A stretch of 64,000 nucleotides of DNA, taken from assembly GCF_040548735.1 (NCBI RefSeq), contig NZ_JBEPSD010000002.1:372001-436000 (forward strand), read 5' to 3'. The notes below the pieces were generated by a model. That model made no database searches, was not told the DNA's origin, and was given only the letters and a program-made list of their open reading frames with translations. The position numbers were made by a program, and so were the translations under genes. The stretch is from Rhodanobacter soli (GTDB lineage: Bacteria; Pseudomonadota; Gammaproteobacteria; Xanthomonadales; Rhodanobacteraceae). Positions 32,735 through 41,904 of the stretch are shown here, in pieces (positions within the stretch are counted from its first letter, which is position 1; each line of letters begins with the position of its first letter).

Positions 32735-34522
32735 ATGGAAAGCTACAAGGTTCAGCAACATCTGTATGACGTGATCGTGGTGGGCGCCGGTGGCGCTGGC
32801 CTGCGTGCCACGTTCGGCCTGGCCGAGAAAGGCCTCAAGGCCGCCTGCATCACCAAGGTCTTTCCCACCCGTTCGCATACGGTAGCGGCGCAGGGCGGCA
32901 TCTCCGCCGCGCTCGGCAACATGGGCGAAGACGACTGGCGCTTCCACTTCTATGACACCGTCAAGGGCGGCGACTGGCTCGGCGACCAGGACGCGATCGA
33001 GTACATGTGCAAGCACGCGCCGGAGGCGGTGATCGAGCTGGAGCACTACGGCGTGCCGTTCTCGCGCACCGACGAGGGCAAGATCTACCAGCGCCCGTTC
33101 GGCGGCATGACCACGCATTACGGCAAGGGCACCGCGCAGCGCACCTGCGCCGCGGCCGACCGCACCGGCCACGCGATCTTGCACACGCTGTACCAGCAGG
33201 CGCTGGCGCACGACGCCACGTTCTTCATCGAATACTTCGCGATCGACCTGATCTTCGACGAAGCCGGCGTCTGCCGCGGCGTGCTGGCGCTGGACATGAA
33301 CGAGGGCACCTTGCACTTCTTCCGCGGCCAGGCCGTGGTGCTGGCCACCGGCGGCTACGGCCGCGCCTACTTCAGCGCCACCTCGGCGCATACCTGCACC
33401 GGCGACGGCGGCGGCATGGTGCTGCGCGCGGGCCTGGCGCTGCAGGACATGGAGTTCGTGCAGTTCCATCCCACCGGCATCTACGGCGCCGGCTGCCTGA
33501 TCACCGAAGGCGTGCGCGGCGAAGGCGGCTACCTCACCAACTCCGCGGGCGAGCGCTTCATGGAGCGCTACGCGCCCAGCGCGAAGGACCTGGCTTCGCG
33601 CGACGTGGTCAGCCGCGCCATGACGATCGAGATCCGCGAAGGCCGCGGCGTCGGCGAGCACAAGGACCACATCTATCTCAACCTGATGCACCTCGGTCCC
33701 GAGGTCATCCACGAACGGCTGCCGGGCATTGCCGAGTCGGCGCGCATCTTCGCCGGCGTGGACGTGACCAAGGAGCCGATCCCGGTGTTGCCGACCGTGC
33801 ACTACAACATGGGCGGCATCCCGACCAATTATCACGGCGAAGTCGTACAGAAGCGCGGCGACGACGTCGACGCGATCGTGCCGGGCCTGTTCGCGATCGG
33901 CGAGGCGGCCTGCGTGTCGGTGCACGGCGGCAACCGCCTTGGCTCGAACTCGCTGCTCGACCTGGTGGTGTTCGGTCGTGCGGTGGCGCATCGCTGCGCC
34001 GAGCTGATCGAGCCGGGCGCGGCACACAAGGACCTGCCGACGAACGTGCTGGACAAGTCGCTGGCCCGTTTCGACGCACTGCGCCATGCCAAGGGCAGCA
34101 CGCCGACGGCGCAGATCCGCATGGCGATGCAGCGCACGATGCAGAAGGACGCCGCGGTGTTCCGCACCGGCGAGACGCTGGCCGAGGGCAAGCAGAAGAT
34201 CTCCGAGGTGTTCGACCTGTTCCAGGATGTCGGCGTCAGCGATCGCTCGCTGGTATGGAACTCCGACCTGATCGAGACGCTGGAGCTGTCCAACCTGCTG
34301 GCGCAGGCGGTGGCCACCATGCATTCGGCCGAGCAGCGCCCGGAAAGCCGCGGTGCGCATGCGCGCGAGGACTTCCCGGAGCGCGACGACGTCAACTGGA
34401 TGAAGCACACCCTGGTGTGGGTCGACGAAGCGGGCAAGTCGCGCTTCGATTTCCGCCCGGTGCACATGAATCCGATGACCGACGAGGTCAAGGCCGTGCC
34501 GCCGGCGAAGCGGGTCTACTGA
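32735..34522 (+). CDS. sdhA: Succinate dehydrogenase flavoprotein subunit
   Basis: 595 aa, full length. FAD-binding GAGGAGLRA (17-25), covalent FAD histidine H48 in [11 protein letters not shown], active-site block [21 protein letters not shown] (with the substrate-binding and proton-shuttle residues) and C-terminal [12 protein letters not shown]. Oxidises succinate in the TCA cycle; its flavin is attached with help from SdhE, encoded downstream. Confidence 0.98.
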   Translation: MESYKVQQHLYDVIVVGAGGAGLRATFGLAEKGLKAACITKVFPTRSHTVAAQGGISAALGNMGEDDWRFHFYDTVKGGDWLGDQDAIEYMCKHAPEAVIELEHYGVPFSRTDEGKIYQRPFGGMTTHYGKGTAQRTCAAADRTGHAILHTLYQQALAHDATFFIEYFAIDLIFDEAGVCRGVLALDMNEGTLHFFRGQAVVLATGGYGRAYFSATSAHTCTGDGGGMVLRAGLALQDMEFVQFHPTGIYGAGCLITEGVRGEGGYLTNSAGERFMERYAPSAKDLASRDVVSRAMTIEIREGRGVGEHKDHIYLNLMHLGPEVIHERLPGIAESARIFAGVDVTKEPIPVLPTVHYNMGGIPTNYHGEVVQKRGDDVDAIVPGLFAIGEAACVSVHGGNRLGSNSLLDLVVFGRAVAHRCAELIEPGAAHKDLPTNVLDKSLARFDALRHAKGSTPTAQIRMAMQRTMQKDAAVFRTGETLAEGKQKISEVFDLFQDVGVSDRSLVWNSDLIETLELSNLLAQAVATMHSAEQRPESRGAHAREDFPERDDVNWMKHTLVWVDEAGKSRFDFRPVHMNPMTDEVKAVPPAKRVY

Positions 34523-34538
34523 GCCTGCGCTTGCAGGC
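34523..34538 (+). other. Small hairpin between sdhA and sdhB
   Basis: GCCTGC-GCTT-GCAGGC, directly after the sdhA stop. No T-run; probably an mRNA-stability or attenuation hairpin within the operon. Confidence 0.35.
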
Positions 34539-34606
34539 GGCATCACATCATCAGGTTGTACGGTCGGGGCGCAAGCCCTCCTGCAGAAAGTCGAAGGGTT
34601 CAGCAC

Positions 34607-35389
34607 ATGGCAGAGTTTTCGCTACCGAAGAATTCAAAGATCCAGCCGGGCAAGCACTATCCGGCCAAGGATGCGAAGAAGCCGCGTACCTTCCGCATCT
34701 ATCGCTGGTCGCCGGATGACGGGCAGAACCCGCGCATCGACACCTACGAGGTCGACCTGGCCGCGTGCGGCCCGATGGTTCTGGACGCGCTGCTGAAGAT
34801 CAAGAACGAGATCGACCCCACGCTGACCCTGCGCCGTTCGTGTCGCGAGGGCATCTGCGGCTCGTGCGCGATGAACATCGACGGCACCAACACGCTGGCC
34901 TGCACCCGCGCCATCAGCGAGTGTGCTTCGGGCGACGTGAAGATCTACCCGCTGCCGCACATGCCGGTGGTGAAGGACCTGATTCCCGACCTGACCCACT
35001 TCTACGCGCAGTTCGCCTCGATCAAGCCGTGGATCCGCACACAGAGTCCGGCACCGGATCGCGAGCGCCTGCAGTCGCCGGAGGAGCGCAAGAAACTCGA
35101 CGGCCTGTACGAGTGCATCCTGTGCGCGTGCTGCTCGACCAGCTGCCCCAGTTATTGGTGGAACGGCGACAAGTACCTGGGCCCGGCGATCCTGCTGCAG
35201 GCCTACCGCTGGATCGTCGACTCGCGCGACGAAGCCACCGGCGAGCGCCTGGACGACCTGGAAGATCCGTTCAAGCTGTACCGCTGCCACACCATCATGA
35301 ACTGCACGCGCACCTGCCCGAAGGGCCTCAACCCGGCCAAGGCGATTGCCGAGATCAAGAAGCTGATGGTGGAGCGGCGTTCGGCCTGA
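34607..35389 (+). CDS. sdhB: Succinate dehydrogenase iron-sulfur subunit
   Basis: 260 aa. [2Fe-2S] ligands in [22 protein letters not shown] (about 80-101; quoted as C-x4-C-x2-C...C), [4Fe-4S] ligands in [12 protein letters not shown] and [3Fe-4S] ligands in [14 protein letters not shown]. Start MAEFSLPK follows AGAAAG/GAAGG and is 84 bases after sdhA. Electron conduit from SdhA to quinone. Confidence 0.97.
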   Translation: MAEFSLPKNSKIQPGKHYPAKDAKKPRTFRIYRWSPDDGQNPRIDTYEVDLAACGPMVLDALLKIKNEIDPTLTLRRSCREGICGSCAMNIDGTNTLACTRAISECASGDVKIYPLPHMPVVKDLIPDLTHFYAQFASIKPWIRTQSPAPDRERLQSPEERKKLDGLYECILCACCSTSCPSYWWNGDKYLGPAILLQAYRWIVDSRDEATGERLDDLEDPFKLYRCHTIMNCTRTCPKGLNPAKAIAEIKKLMVERRSA

Positions 35390-35412
35390 TCGCAGCGCGC
35401 ACGGTTCGACCA

Positions 35413-35439
35413 CGACAGGCCGCCGCGTGCGGCCTGTCG
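35413..35439 (+). terminator. Strong hairpin after sdhB
   Basis: CGACAGGCCGC / GCGGCCTGTCG, an 11-bp perfect stem with a 5-nt loop, 24 bases after the sdhB stop. No T-run follows, so it may attenuate rather than fully end transcription into sdhE. Confidence 0.55.
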
Positions 35440-35456
35440 CGTTCTGGCGCAACGGC

Positions 35457-35462
35457 TACACT
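35457..35462 (+). promoter_or_regulatory. Candidate -10 element upstream of sdhE
   Basis: GGC-TACACT, about 32 bases before the sdhE ATG and just past the post-sdhB hairpin. The same CTACACT or TTACACT form recurs before other genes in this window. Confidence 0.35.
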
Positions 35463-35493
35463 TCGCATTCATGGATACCGATCGAGCCCCGTG

Positions 35494-35742
35494 ATGGATG
35501 AAGCCCGCATCAAGCGCCTGCGCTGGCGCACTCGCCGCGGCACCCGCGAACTGGATGCCTTGTTCGGCGGCTGGCTGGACGAATGCTTTGCCGGCGCGGA
35601 CGAAGCGCAGCAGCAGGCGTTCGACGAACTGCTCGACGTGCAGGACCCGGACCTGTGGGATTGGGTGATGGGCCACGCGCGCCCGGAGCGGGCGGACTGG
35701 CAGGCGATCGTCGATGACATCCGCACCCGCCATCGGCTTTGA
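35494..35742 (+). CDS. sdhE: FAD assembly factor SdhE
   Basis: 82 aa, the usual SdhE size. The invariant RGxxE motif is present as RRGTRELDALFGGW, followed by the helical core FDELLDVQDPDLWDWVMGH. SdhE promotes covalent flavinylation of SdhA (and FrdA). The downstream ygfX frame overlaps its last 29 bases, as in many gammaproteobacteria where sdhE and ygfX form one operon. Confidence 0.95.
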   Translation: MDEARIKRLRWRTRRGTRELDALFGGWLDECFAGADEAQQQAFDELLDVQDPDLWDWVMGHARPERADWQAIVDDIRTRHRL

Positions 35743-36151
35743 GTACCGGCCGTCGCGGCTGTTGCGGCGAACACTGGTCCTGGTTGCCGCCCTGGCCGTG
35801 CTTGCCGTGGCGCTGAGCGCGCTGCCTGTTTGGGTGAGGCTGCTGCTGGCGACAGCCGCGTTACTGGCGACCTGGCATGCGCTTCGCCGCCTGGCCGCAA
35901 ACCCGATCGCGGCGGCCGGCTGGAGCACCGACGATGCCTGGACGCTGCGCCTGACCGATCACGAGGACGTGCCGGCCACGCTGGCCTCGTTCCGGGTGCT
36001 TGGCGCGTTCGTGCTGCTGCGTCTGCAGACGGCGGAGCGGGGCGTGCAGGTGCTGCTGCTGGGGCCGGACAACAGCGATGCGGACATCCGCCGGCGCCTG
36101 CGCATGCGACTGGCCACGACTCAGCCGGGCGAAGCCGTGCCGCGCCTGTGA
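35714..36151 (+). CDS. ygfX: YgfX/CptA-like inner-membrane protein
   Basis: 145 aa with a two-helix membrane hairpin near the N-terminus (about 19-52) and a soluble C-terminal part (DDAWTLRLTDHEDVPATL). Position, size and topology match YgfX, the proposed partner of SdhE described as toxin CptA in Escherichia coli. That toxin-antitoxin reading is disputed; co-occurrence with sdhE suggests a role linked to flavoprotein maturation. Similarity is low, as is normal in this family. Confidence 0.7.
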   Translation: MTSAPAIGFEYRPSRLLRRTLVLVAALAVLAVALSALPVWVRLLLATAALLATWHALRRLAANPIAAAGWSTDDAWTLRLTDHEDVPATLASFRVLGAFVLLRLQTAERGVQVLLLGPDNSDADIRRRLRMRLATTQPGEAVPRL

Positions 36152-36249
36152 TCGGCCGGCAACTTCGCCAACGCAGCGCGGTCTGAGCGAATACCTGATA
36201 ATGGACGACCGGGCGGCCCGCCCTGCGATCCCCGACAAGCGACCCGCCC

Positions 36250-37491
36250 ATGTTTCGACCGCTCGAACTCTTCATCGGCCTGCGCTACACCCGCGCCAAG
36301 CGGCGCAACCAGTTCATCTCCTTCATCTCCACCGTGTCGATCGTGTGCATCGCGATCAGCGTGATCGCGCTGATCACCGTGATGTCGGTGATGAACGGCT
36401 TCGACTACCAGATGCGCTCGCGCATCCTCGGCGCGATCTCGCACGCCACCGTGTCCGGCATCGGCGAGAGCGTGCAGGACTGGCCGCGTGCATTGCAGAT
36501 CGCCGAGGCCAACCCGCACGTGCTGGGCGCCGCGCCGTACGTGGAGAGCGAGGCGATGCTGCTGGCGCGGCGCTCCAGCGGTGCCCTGGTGCGCGGCGTC
36601 GAGCCGGCGCAGGAACCGAAGGTCGTCGACATCGACAAGCACATGCTCGAGGGCAAGCTCAGCGAGCTGACCCCGGGCAGCTGGAACATCGTGCTGGGCC
36701 GCGAGCTGGCGATGACGCTCGGCGTCACGGTGGGCGACCGCGTCACCATGGCGGTGCAGCAGCTGCGCGCTTCGCCGATGGGCAGCGTGCCGCGGATGCG
36801 CAGCTTCCACGTGGTGGGCACGTTCGAGCTGGGCATGGAACAGTTCGATTCCGGCCTGGCCCTGGTCAACATGAGCGATGCGGAAAAGCTCAACGACCTC
36901 AGCGGCCCCACCGGCATCCGCCTGAAGCTCGACGACCTGTTCAACGCCCGTCCGGTCGCGCGCGAACTGGCCGACCAGCTCGGCCAGGTCTATCGCGTGC
37001 AGACCTGGATGGACACCAACGCGAACCTGTTCGCCGCGTTGTCGATGGAAAAGATGGTGATGTTCATCATCCTGTCGCTGATCATCCTGGTCGCGGTGAT
37101 CAACCTGATCTCGATGCTGATGATGCTGGTCACCGACAAGCAGGCCGACATCGCGATCCTGCGCACGCTCGGCGCCACCCCGCGCAGCATCATGGGCATG
37201 TTCATGGTGCAGGGCGTGCTGGTGGGTTTCGTGGGCATCGGTTTCGGCGTGGGCTTCGGCTCGCTGCTGTCGTGGAAGCTGCCGGGCATCATCAAGTGGA
37301 TCGAGCACACCTTCCACGTCACCTTCCTGTCGCCGGACGTCTATTACATCAGCGAGGTGCCGAGCCGACTGGACTGGCATGACGTCGGCTGGACCGCGCT
37401 GCTGACCTTCGCGTTCTCGCTGCTGGCCACCCTCTACCCCGCGTGGCGCGCCTCGCGCACGCAGCCGGCGCAGGCGCTGCGCTATGAATAA
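36250..37491 (+). CDS. Lipoprotein-releasing ABC permease LolC/E
   Basis: 413 aa with the family's one-plus-three membrane topology: a helix at about 24-47, a large periplasmic domain (about 48-265), then helices at about 270-300, 315-345 and 372-400. N-terminal [20 protein letters not shown] and the MacB/FtsX core are typical. With LolD it extracts lipoproteins from the inner membrane for LolA. Only one permease gene is present here, so either it acts as a homodimer (LolF-like) or the partner is elsewhere. A GATAAT at 36197-36202 may be its -10. Confidence 0.9.
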   Translation: MFRPLELFIGLRYTRAKRRNQFISFISTVSIVCIAISVIALITVMSVMNGFDYQMRSRILGAISHATVSGIGESVQDWPRALQIAEANPHVLGAAPYVESEAMLLARRSSGALVRGVEPAQEPKVVDIDKHMLEGKLSELTPGSWNIVLGRELAMTLGVTVGDRVTMAVQQLRASPMGSVPRMRSFHVVGTFELGMEQFDSGLALVNMSDAEKLNDLSGPTGIRLKLDDLFNARPVARELADQLGQVYRVQTWMDTNANLFAALSMEKMVMFIILSLIILVAVINLISMLMMLVTDKQADIAILRTLGATPRSIMGMFMVQGVLVGFVGIGFGVGFGSLLSWKLPGIIKWIEHTFHVTFLSPDVYYISEVPSRLDWHDVGWTALLTFAFSLLATLYPAWRASRTQPAQALRYE

Positions 37492-38197
37492 GACCGTCAT
37501 GAATTCCACGACCGAAAACGTGCTGCGCGCCAGCCATGTCGCCAAGACCTATGACGAAGGCGGCTTGCGCACCGACGTACTGGGCGACGTCAACTTCACC
37601 CTGAAGCGCGGCGAGACGATGGCGATCGTCGGCGCCTCCGGCTCGGGCAAGAGCACCTTGCTGCACATCATCGGCGGGCTCGACACGCTGACCGCCGGCG
37701 AAGTGGAGGTCGACGGCCGCGTGCTGTCGAAGCTGTCCGACGCCGAGCGCGGCCGCGTGCGCAACCGCTCGCTCGGCTTCATCTACCAGTTTCACCACTT
37801 GCTGCCCGAGTTCACCGCGCTGGAAAACGTGTGCATGCCGCTGCTGATCCGCGGCACCGCGATCGCCGAAGCGCAGAAGCAGGCCACAGTCCTGCTGGAA
37901 CGGGTCGGGCTGGGCGGACGCACGCACCACAAGCCGTCCGAACTGTCCGGCGGCGAACGCCAGCGCTGCGCGGTGGCGCGCGCGCTGGTGACGCGGCCGG
38001 CCTGCGTGCTCGGCGACGAACCCACCGGCAACCTCGACGAAGCCAACGCCGCGCAGGTCTACGCGCTGATGCTGGAACTCAATCGCGAGATCGGCACCAG
38101 CTTCGTGCTGGTCACCCACGACCCGCACCTGGCGGCGAAGATGGACCGCACCCTGGTGCTGCACAACGGCGTCTTGCAGGAAAGCCCGAAAGCCTGA
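37484..38197 (+). CDS. lolD: Lipoprotein-releasing ABC ATPase LolD
   Basis: 237 aa. Walker [10 protein letters not shown], signature [15 protein letters not shown], Walker [13 protein letters not shown] and the MacB/LolD-type VTHDPHLA. It overlaps the permease by 8 bases; an internal Met (37499, MNSTTENV) is an alternative start. Confidence 0.95.
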   Translation: MNKTVMNSTTENVLRASHVAKTYDEGGLRTDVLGDVNFTLKRGETMAIVGASGSGKSTLLHIIGGLDTLTAGEVEVDGRVLSKLSDAERGRVRNRSLGFIYQFHHLLPEFTALENVCMPLLIRGTAIAEAQKQATVLLERVGLGGRTHHKPSELSGGERQRCAVARALVTRPACVLGDEPTGNLDEANAAQVYALMLELNREIGTSFVLVTHDPHLAAKMDRTLVLHNGVLQESPKA

Positions 38198-38267
38198 CGC
38201 TCTGCCCCTCTGCAGGCGGGGAGGTGGTGCGAGCTTGCGGGAAAGGTCAAGAGCCACCCCTCCCTGG

Positions 38268-38294
38268 CCCTCCCCTGCTCCACAGGGGGAGGGG
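38268..38294. repeat. Intergenic palindromic repeat CCCTCCCCTG...CAGGGGGAGGG, copy 1
   Basis: CCCTCCCCTG (38268-38277), 5-nt loop, CAGGGGGAGGGG (38283-38294), between lolD and comEC. The same palindrome core recurs at 54690-54713. It could act as an intergenic transcription block or mobile palindromic unit. Confidence 0.6.
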
Positions 38295-38398
38295 ATCGAT
38301 TCCGCACTCCTCGGCACGCGCCTACACGTTTTTCGTCTTCATCGCCGCATCCGTCACGCTAGGCTCGGACTCTTCCAGGATGGAACGGGGCATGCGAC

Positions 38399-40699
38399 AT
38401 GGCGCGAGTGGGGGCGATCACGGCGGCATCGGCCTTGCTGGCCGGCGTGCTGCTGGTGCAATGGTTGCCGCGATTGCCGCCGCACTGGAGCCTGGCCCTG
38501 TTGCTGCTGGCGGCCGCCTTGCTGGCCTGGCGTTGCCCGCGCTGGCGCTGGCTGGCCTGGCTGCTGTTCGGCATCGTGTGGGCGGCGTGGCGTGGCGGCG
38601 TGGCGATGGACGCGCGGTTGCCGCGGGCACTGGAAGGGCGTGATTTTGTCGTCGTCGGCACGATGGCCGACCTGCCGCTGGCGCATCCGGATGCCAGCCG
38701 CTTCACGCTGCGGGTGGAACAGGTCACGCTGGACGGCCAGCCGGTCGCGCTGCGCGGTCGCGTCACGGTGTCTTGGTACGACGGCGCGCCGCCGCTTCGG
38801 CCGTGTTCGCGCTGGCGCCTGTCGTTGCGCCTGAAGCGGACGCGCGGGCTGCTCGATCCGGGCGGTGCCGACAGCGAACGCTCGGCGCTGGAGCGCGGCA
38901 TCGTCGCCACCGGCTATGTGCGCGACGATCCCGGCAACGCGCCACTGGCCGGCGCGCGCTGGTGCGTCGACGGGGTGCGCGATGCGGTGGCCCGCGGCAT
39001 TGCGGCGCGCGTGCGCGACCGGCATGACGCGGCCCTGCTGCAGGCGTTCACGGTTGGCGACACGCGCGGGCTGCAGCAGCAGGACTGGGCGGTGGCGCGC
39101 GCGAACGGGGTGTCGCACCTGATCGCGATTTCCGGCTTCCACGTCGGCGTGGCGGCGGTATTCGGCGTGTGGCTGGCGCTGCTGGCCTATGCGTTGTGGC
39201 CGCGGCTGGGCCTGTGGTTGCCGCGGCCGCAGGCGCAGGCCGCGGCGGCGCTGCTGGTGGCCGCGATGTACAGCGCGCTGGCAGGCTTCGGCCTGCCCAC
39301 GGTGCGCACCTTGCTGATGATCGCGGTGGTGGCGCTGGCGCGTTGCAGCCGTCGCGGCAGCAGCGCTGCGCAATCGCTGGCGCTGGCGATGATCGCGATC
39401 CTGCTGGTCGATCCGCTGGCGGTGCTGGCGGCAGGTTTCTGGCTGTCGTTCGTCGGCGTGGCGTTCCTGATGCTGTGCCTGCAATCGCGCGGCCGCGGCC
39501 TGCGCGCGTTCCTGCACGAGCTGTCGGCCGGGCAGCTGGTGATGACGGTGGCGTTGTTGCCGCTGACCTTGTGGTTCTTCGGCCAGGCTTCGCTGGTAGG
39601 CGCGTTGTCGAACCTGATCGCGGTGCCCGTGGTCAGCTTCGTGATCGTGCCCTGCGCTTTGCTCGGCATGCTGTTGCTGGGCCTGTGCCCGCCGCTGGCC
39701 GCGCCGGTGCTGTGGCTGGCCGCGCGGATCGCGCATGCGCAGTGGTGGCTGCTGGAACAGATGGCGACGTGGCCCGGCGCACACTGGTATCTGCCCGCGG
39801 TGCAGGCGCATGCGCTGCTGCTGGCCGTGCTCGGCGCGCTGTGGCTGTTCCTGCCGCGCGGCGTGCCGCTGCGCGGGTTCGGCCTGCTGCTGTTCCTGCC
39901 GCTGCTGTGGCCGCCGTTGCCGCGGCCGGCGGAGGGCGCCTTCCGGGTGTGGGTGCTGGACGTGGGGCAGGGCTTGTCGGTGCTGCTGCGCACCCGCGAT
40001 CACGTGCTGGTCTATGACGCCGGCGCGCGTTACCCATCCGGCTTCGACCTGGGCGAAGCGGTGGTGTTGCCGTCGGTCCACGCGCTGGGCATCAGCCGGG
40101 TGGACATGCTGATGATCAGCCACGGCGACAACGACCATGCCGGCGGCGCCGAGGTGGTCGCCGACGCTTTCCCGCAGGCGCAACGCTATGCCGGCGAGCC
40201 GTCGCGGATACGCGTGCCGATGCAGCAGTGCGTGGCCGGGCAGGCATGGCAATGGGATGGCGTGCGCTTTCGCGTGCTGAGCCCGGCACGCGGCGCGGGC
40301 GACCGCGACAACGACAGCTCCTGCGTGCTGCTGGTCGAGGGGCGTGGCGGGCGCCTGCTGCTGACCGGGGACATCAGCGCGAAGATGGAACCGCAGGTAG
40401 CGGCGGCAGTCGGCCCCGGGCCGCCGCTGGTGATGCTGGTGCCGCATCATGGCAGCAAGACCTCGTCCAGCGCCGCCTTCATCGCCGCCGTGCGACCGCG
40501 GCTGGCCGTGGTGTCGGCGGGCTGGCGCAACCGCTTCGGCCACCCGAAGCCGGAAGTGCTGGCGCGCTACGCCGAGGCCCAGGTGCCGGTGTTCGGCACG
40601 GCCCGGCAGGGCGCGATCCCGCTGGATTTCCCCGCCGACGCGCCGCCGCGGCGCGAACCGGGCTGGCGCCAGCGGCAGGCGCGCTATTGGCGCGAGTGA
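38399..40699 (+). CDS. comEC: DNA uptake channel ComEC/Rec2
   Basis: 766 aa. N-terminal DUF4131 region (about 1-190), the Competence domain with multiple membrane helices (about 200-490; SHLIAISGFHVGVAAVFG), and a C-terminal metallo-beta-lactamase domain (about 515-740) with the metal motif SHGDNDHAGG and VPHHGSKTSSS. ComEC carries single-stranded transforming DNA across the inner membrane; the C-terminal domain may degrade the other strand. Full length. Confidence 0.95.
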   Translation: MARVGAITAASALLAGVLLVQWLPRLPPHWSLALLLLAAALLAWRCPRWRWLAWLLFGIVWAAWRGGVAMDARLPRALEGRDFVVVGTMADLPLAHPDASRFTLRVEQVTLDGQPVALRGRVTVSWYDGAPPLRPCSRWRLSLRLKRTRGLLDPGGADSERSALERGIVATGYVRDDPGNAPLAGARWCVDGVRDAVARGIAARVRDRHDAALLQAFTVGDTRGLQQQDWAVARANGVSHLIAISGFHVGVAAVFGVWLALLAYALWPRLGLWLPRPQAQAAAALLVAAMYSALAGFGLPTVRTLLMIAVVALARCSRRGSSAAQSLALAMIAILLVDPLAVLAAGFWLSFVGVAFLMLCLQSRGRGLRAFLHELSAGQLVMTVALLPLTLWFFGQASLVGALSNLIAVPVVSFVIVPCALLGMLLLGLCPPLAAPVLWLAARIAHAQWWLLEQMATWPGAHWYLPAVQAHALLLAVLGALWLFLPRGVPLRGFGLLLFLPLLWPPLPRPAEGAFRVWVLDVGQGLSVLLRTRDHVLVYDAGARYPSGFDLGEAVVLPSVHALGISRVDMLMISHGDNDHAGGAEVVADAFPQAQRYAGEPSRIRVPMQQCVAGQAWQWDGVRFRVLSPARGAGDRDNDSSCVLLVEGRGGRLLLTGDISAKMEPQVAAAVGPGPPLVMLVPHHGSKTSSSAAFIAAVRPRLAVVSAGWRNRFGHPKPEVLARYAEAQVPVFGTARQGAIPLDFPADAPPRREPGWRQRQARYWRE

Positions 40700-40794
40700 C
40701 GGGTCAGGCGGGGAATGCCACGCATGCCGCAGTACAGCGGGACGAGACTGCTATCATGCGCGCTTCCTGTCAGGTCGTGCGTTGGGGTCGAAAA

Positions 40795-41463
40795 GTGCTG
40801 GAAATTCTGTTGGCTGGCGGTTGGGCGCTGGCGCCCATCCTGATCTGTTCGGCGGTGGCTTTGGCGATCGTGCTGGAGCGTTGCTGGACCCTGCGCCGCA
40901 AATCGGTGCTGCCGCCGGGCCTGGGCGATGAAGTGCGCCAGTGGGCGCGTTCCGGCCAGCTCGATCCGAAACATCTCGACACGCTGGCCAGCGGTTCGCC
41001 GCTGGGCGAGCTGCTGGCCGCCGCGCTGACCGTGCGCCGGCAGCCGCGCGAGCTGATCAAGGAACGCATCGAGGACACCGGTCGCCACGTGATCCACCGG
41101 ATGGAGCGCTACCTCAACACGCTGGGCACGATCGCGCTGATCGGCCCGCTGCTGGGCCTGTTCGGCACCGTGATCGGCCTGATCCGCATGTTCATGGAAG
41201 TGATGGCCGGCGGCATCGGCGACCCGGCGAAGATGGCCGGCGGCATCGGCGAGGCGCTGATCTGCACCGCGGCCGGCCTGACCGTGGCCATCCCTGCGTA
41301 TGTGCTGCACCGCTACTTCCGCTCGCGCGTGGCGGGCTACTGCGTGGAGATGGAAAAGCAGGCGACGGCGCTGCTCGACGACCTGACCCTGGCCACTGCT
41401 CCGGCAGCGGCACCCGTGCGGCCGCGCCGCGCGCCGACGCCGACCGCGCCGAGCGCAGGCTGA
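40795..41463 (+). CDS. exbB: ExbB/TolQ-family proton channel
   Basis: 222 aa from GTG 40795 (LEILLAGGWALAPI is the normal family N-terminus); an ATG at 40756 would add 13 residues of no family similarity. Three membrane segments; the MotA/TolQ/ExbB core reads NTLGTIALIGPLLGLFGTVIGLIRMF and GIGEALICTAAGLTVAIPAYV. With ExbD it uses the proton gradient to power an envelope process; adjacent msbA and lpxK make the cluster typical of Xanthomonadales. The C-terminal tail is Pro/Ala-rich. Confidence 0.9.
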   Translation: MLEILLAGGWALAPILICSAVALAIVLERCWTLRRKSVLPPGLGDEVRQWARSGQLDPKHLDTLASGSPLGELLAAALTVRRQPRELIKERIEDTGRHVIHRMERYLNTLGTIALIGPLLGLFGTVIGLIRMFMEVMAGGIGDPAKMAGGIGEALICTAAGLTVAIPAYVLHRYFRSRVAGYCVEMEKQATALLDDLTLATAPAAAPVRPRRAPTPTAPSAG

Positions 41464-41472
41464 GGCGCACCG

Positions 41473-41904
41473 ATGCGTATCGGCAACGACCGCCGCGGCG
41501 ACGACTTCGAGATCAACGTGATCCCGTTGATCGACGTGCTGCTGACCCTGCTGATGTTCTTCGTGCTGACCAGCACGTTCATCCAGCACTCGCGCCTGCA
41601 GGTGACCCTGCCGCAGGCGAGCACGCAGGATCGCGACATGAACGCCCCGGCGCTGACCGTGATGATCGACCACGACGGCCGTTTCTACGTCGGCAGCGAC
41701 GAGGTGATGGGCGAGGGCATCGAGGCGCTGAAGCAGACCATCGCGCGCAATGCGGGCGACGACCGCGAGCGCCCGGTGACGATCCGCGCCGACGCGATGA
41801 CGCCAAACCAGAATGTGGTCACCGCGATGGACGCGCTGGGCCAGCTCGGCTTCACCCGGTTGTCGATCGCCACCACGCCGAGCAAGCCGGGTAGTCAGCA
41901 GTGA
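41473..41904 (+). CDS. exbD: ExbD/TolR-family protein
   Basis: 143 aa. Single N-terminal membrane helix (about 16-38) with the conserved proton-translocating Asp D21 (NVIPLIDVLLTLL), then a periplasmic domain. Nine bases after exbB; its end overlaps msbA by 4. Confidence 0.92.
   Translation: MRIGNDRRGDDFEINVIPLIDVLLTLLMFFVLTSTFIQHSRLQVTLPQASTQDRDMNAPALTVMIDHDGRFYVGSDEVMGEGIEALKQTIARNAGDDRERPVTIRADAMTPNQNVVTAMDALGQLGFTRLSIATTPSKPGSQQ

Noticed and set aside
32282-34606. Long minus-strand open frame antisense to sdhA
   Set aside because: Low-complexity His/Arg/Ala sequence opposite a full-length sdhA; no family features.
35494-36151. Toxin-antitoxin module (sdhE/ygfX as cptBA)
   Set aside because: The toxin role is disputed, and the position after sdhB fits an assembly-factor operon better.
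38354-40543. Long minus-strand open frame antisense to comEC
   Set aside because: Gln/Arg/His-rich shadow of comEC with no recognisable domain.
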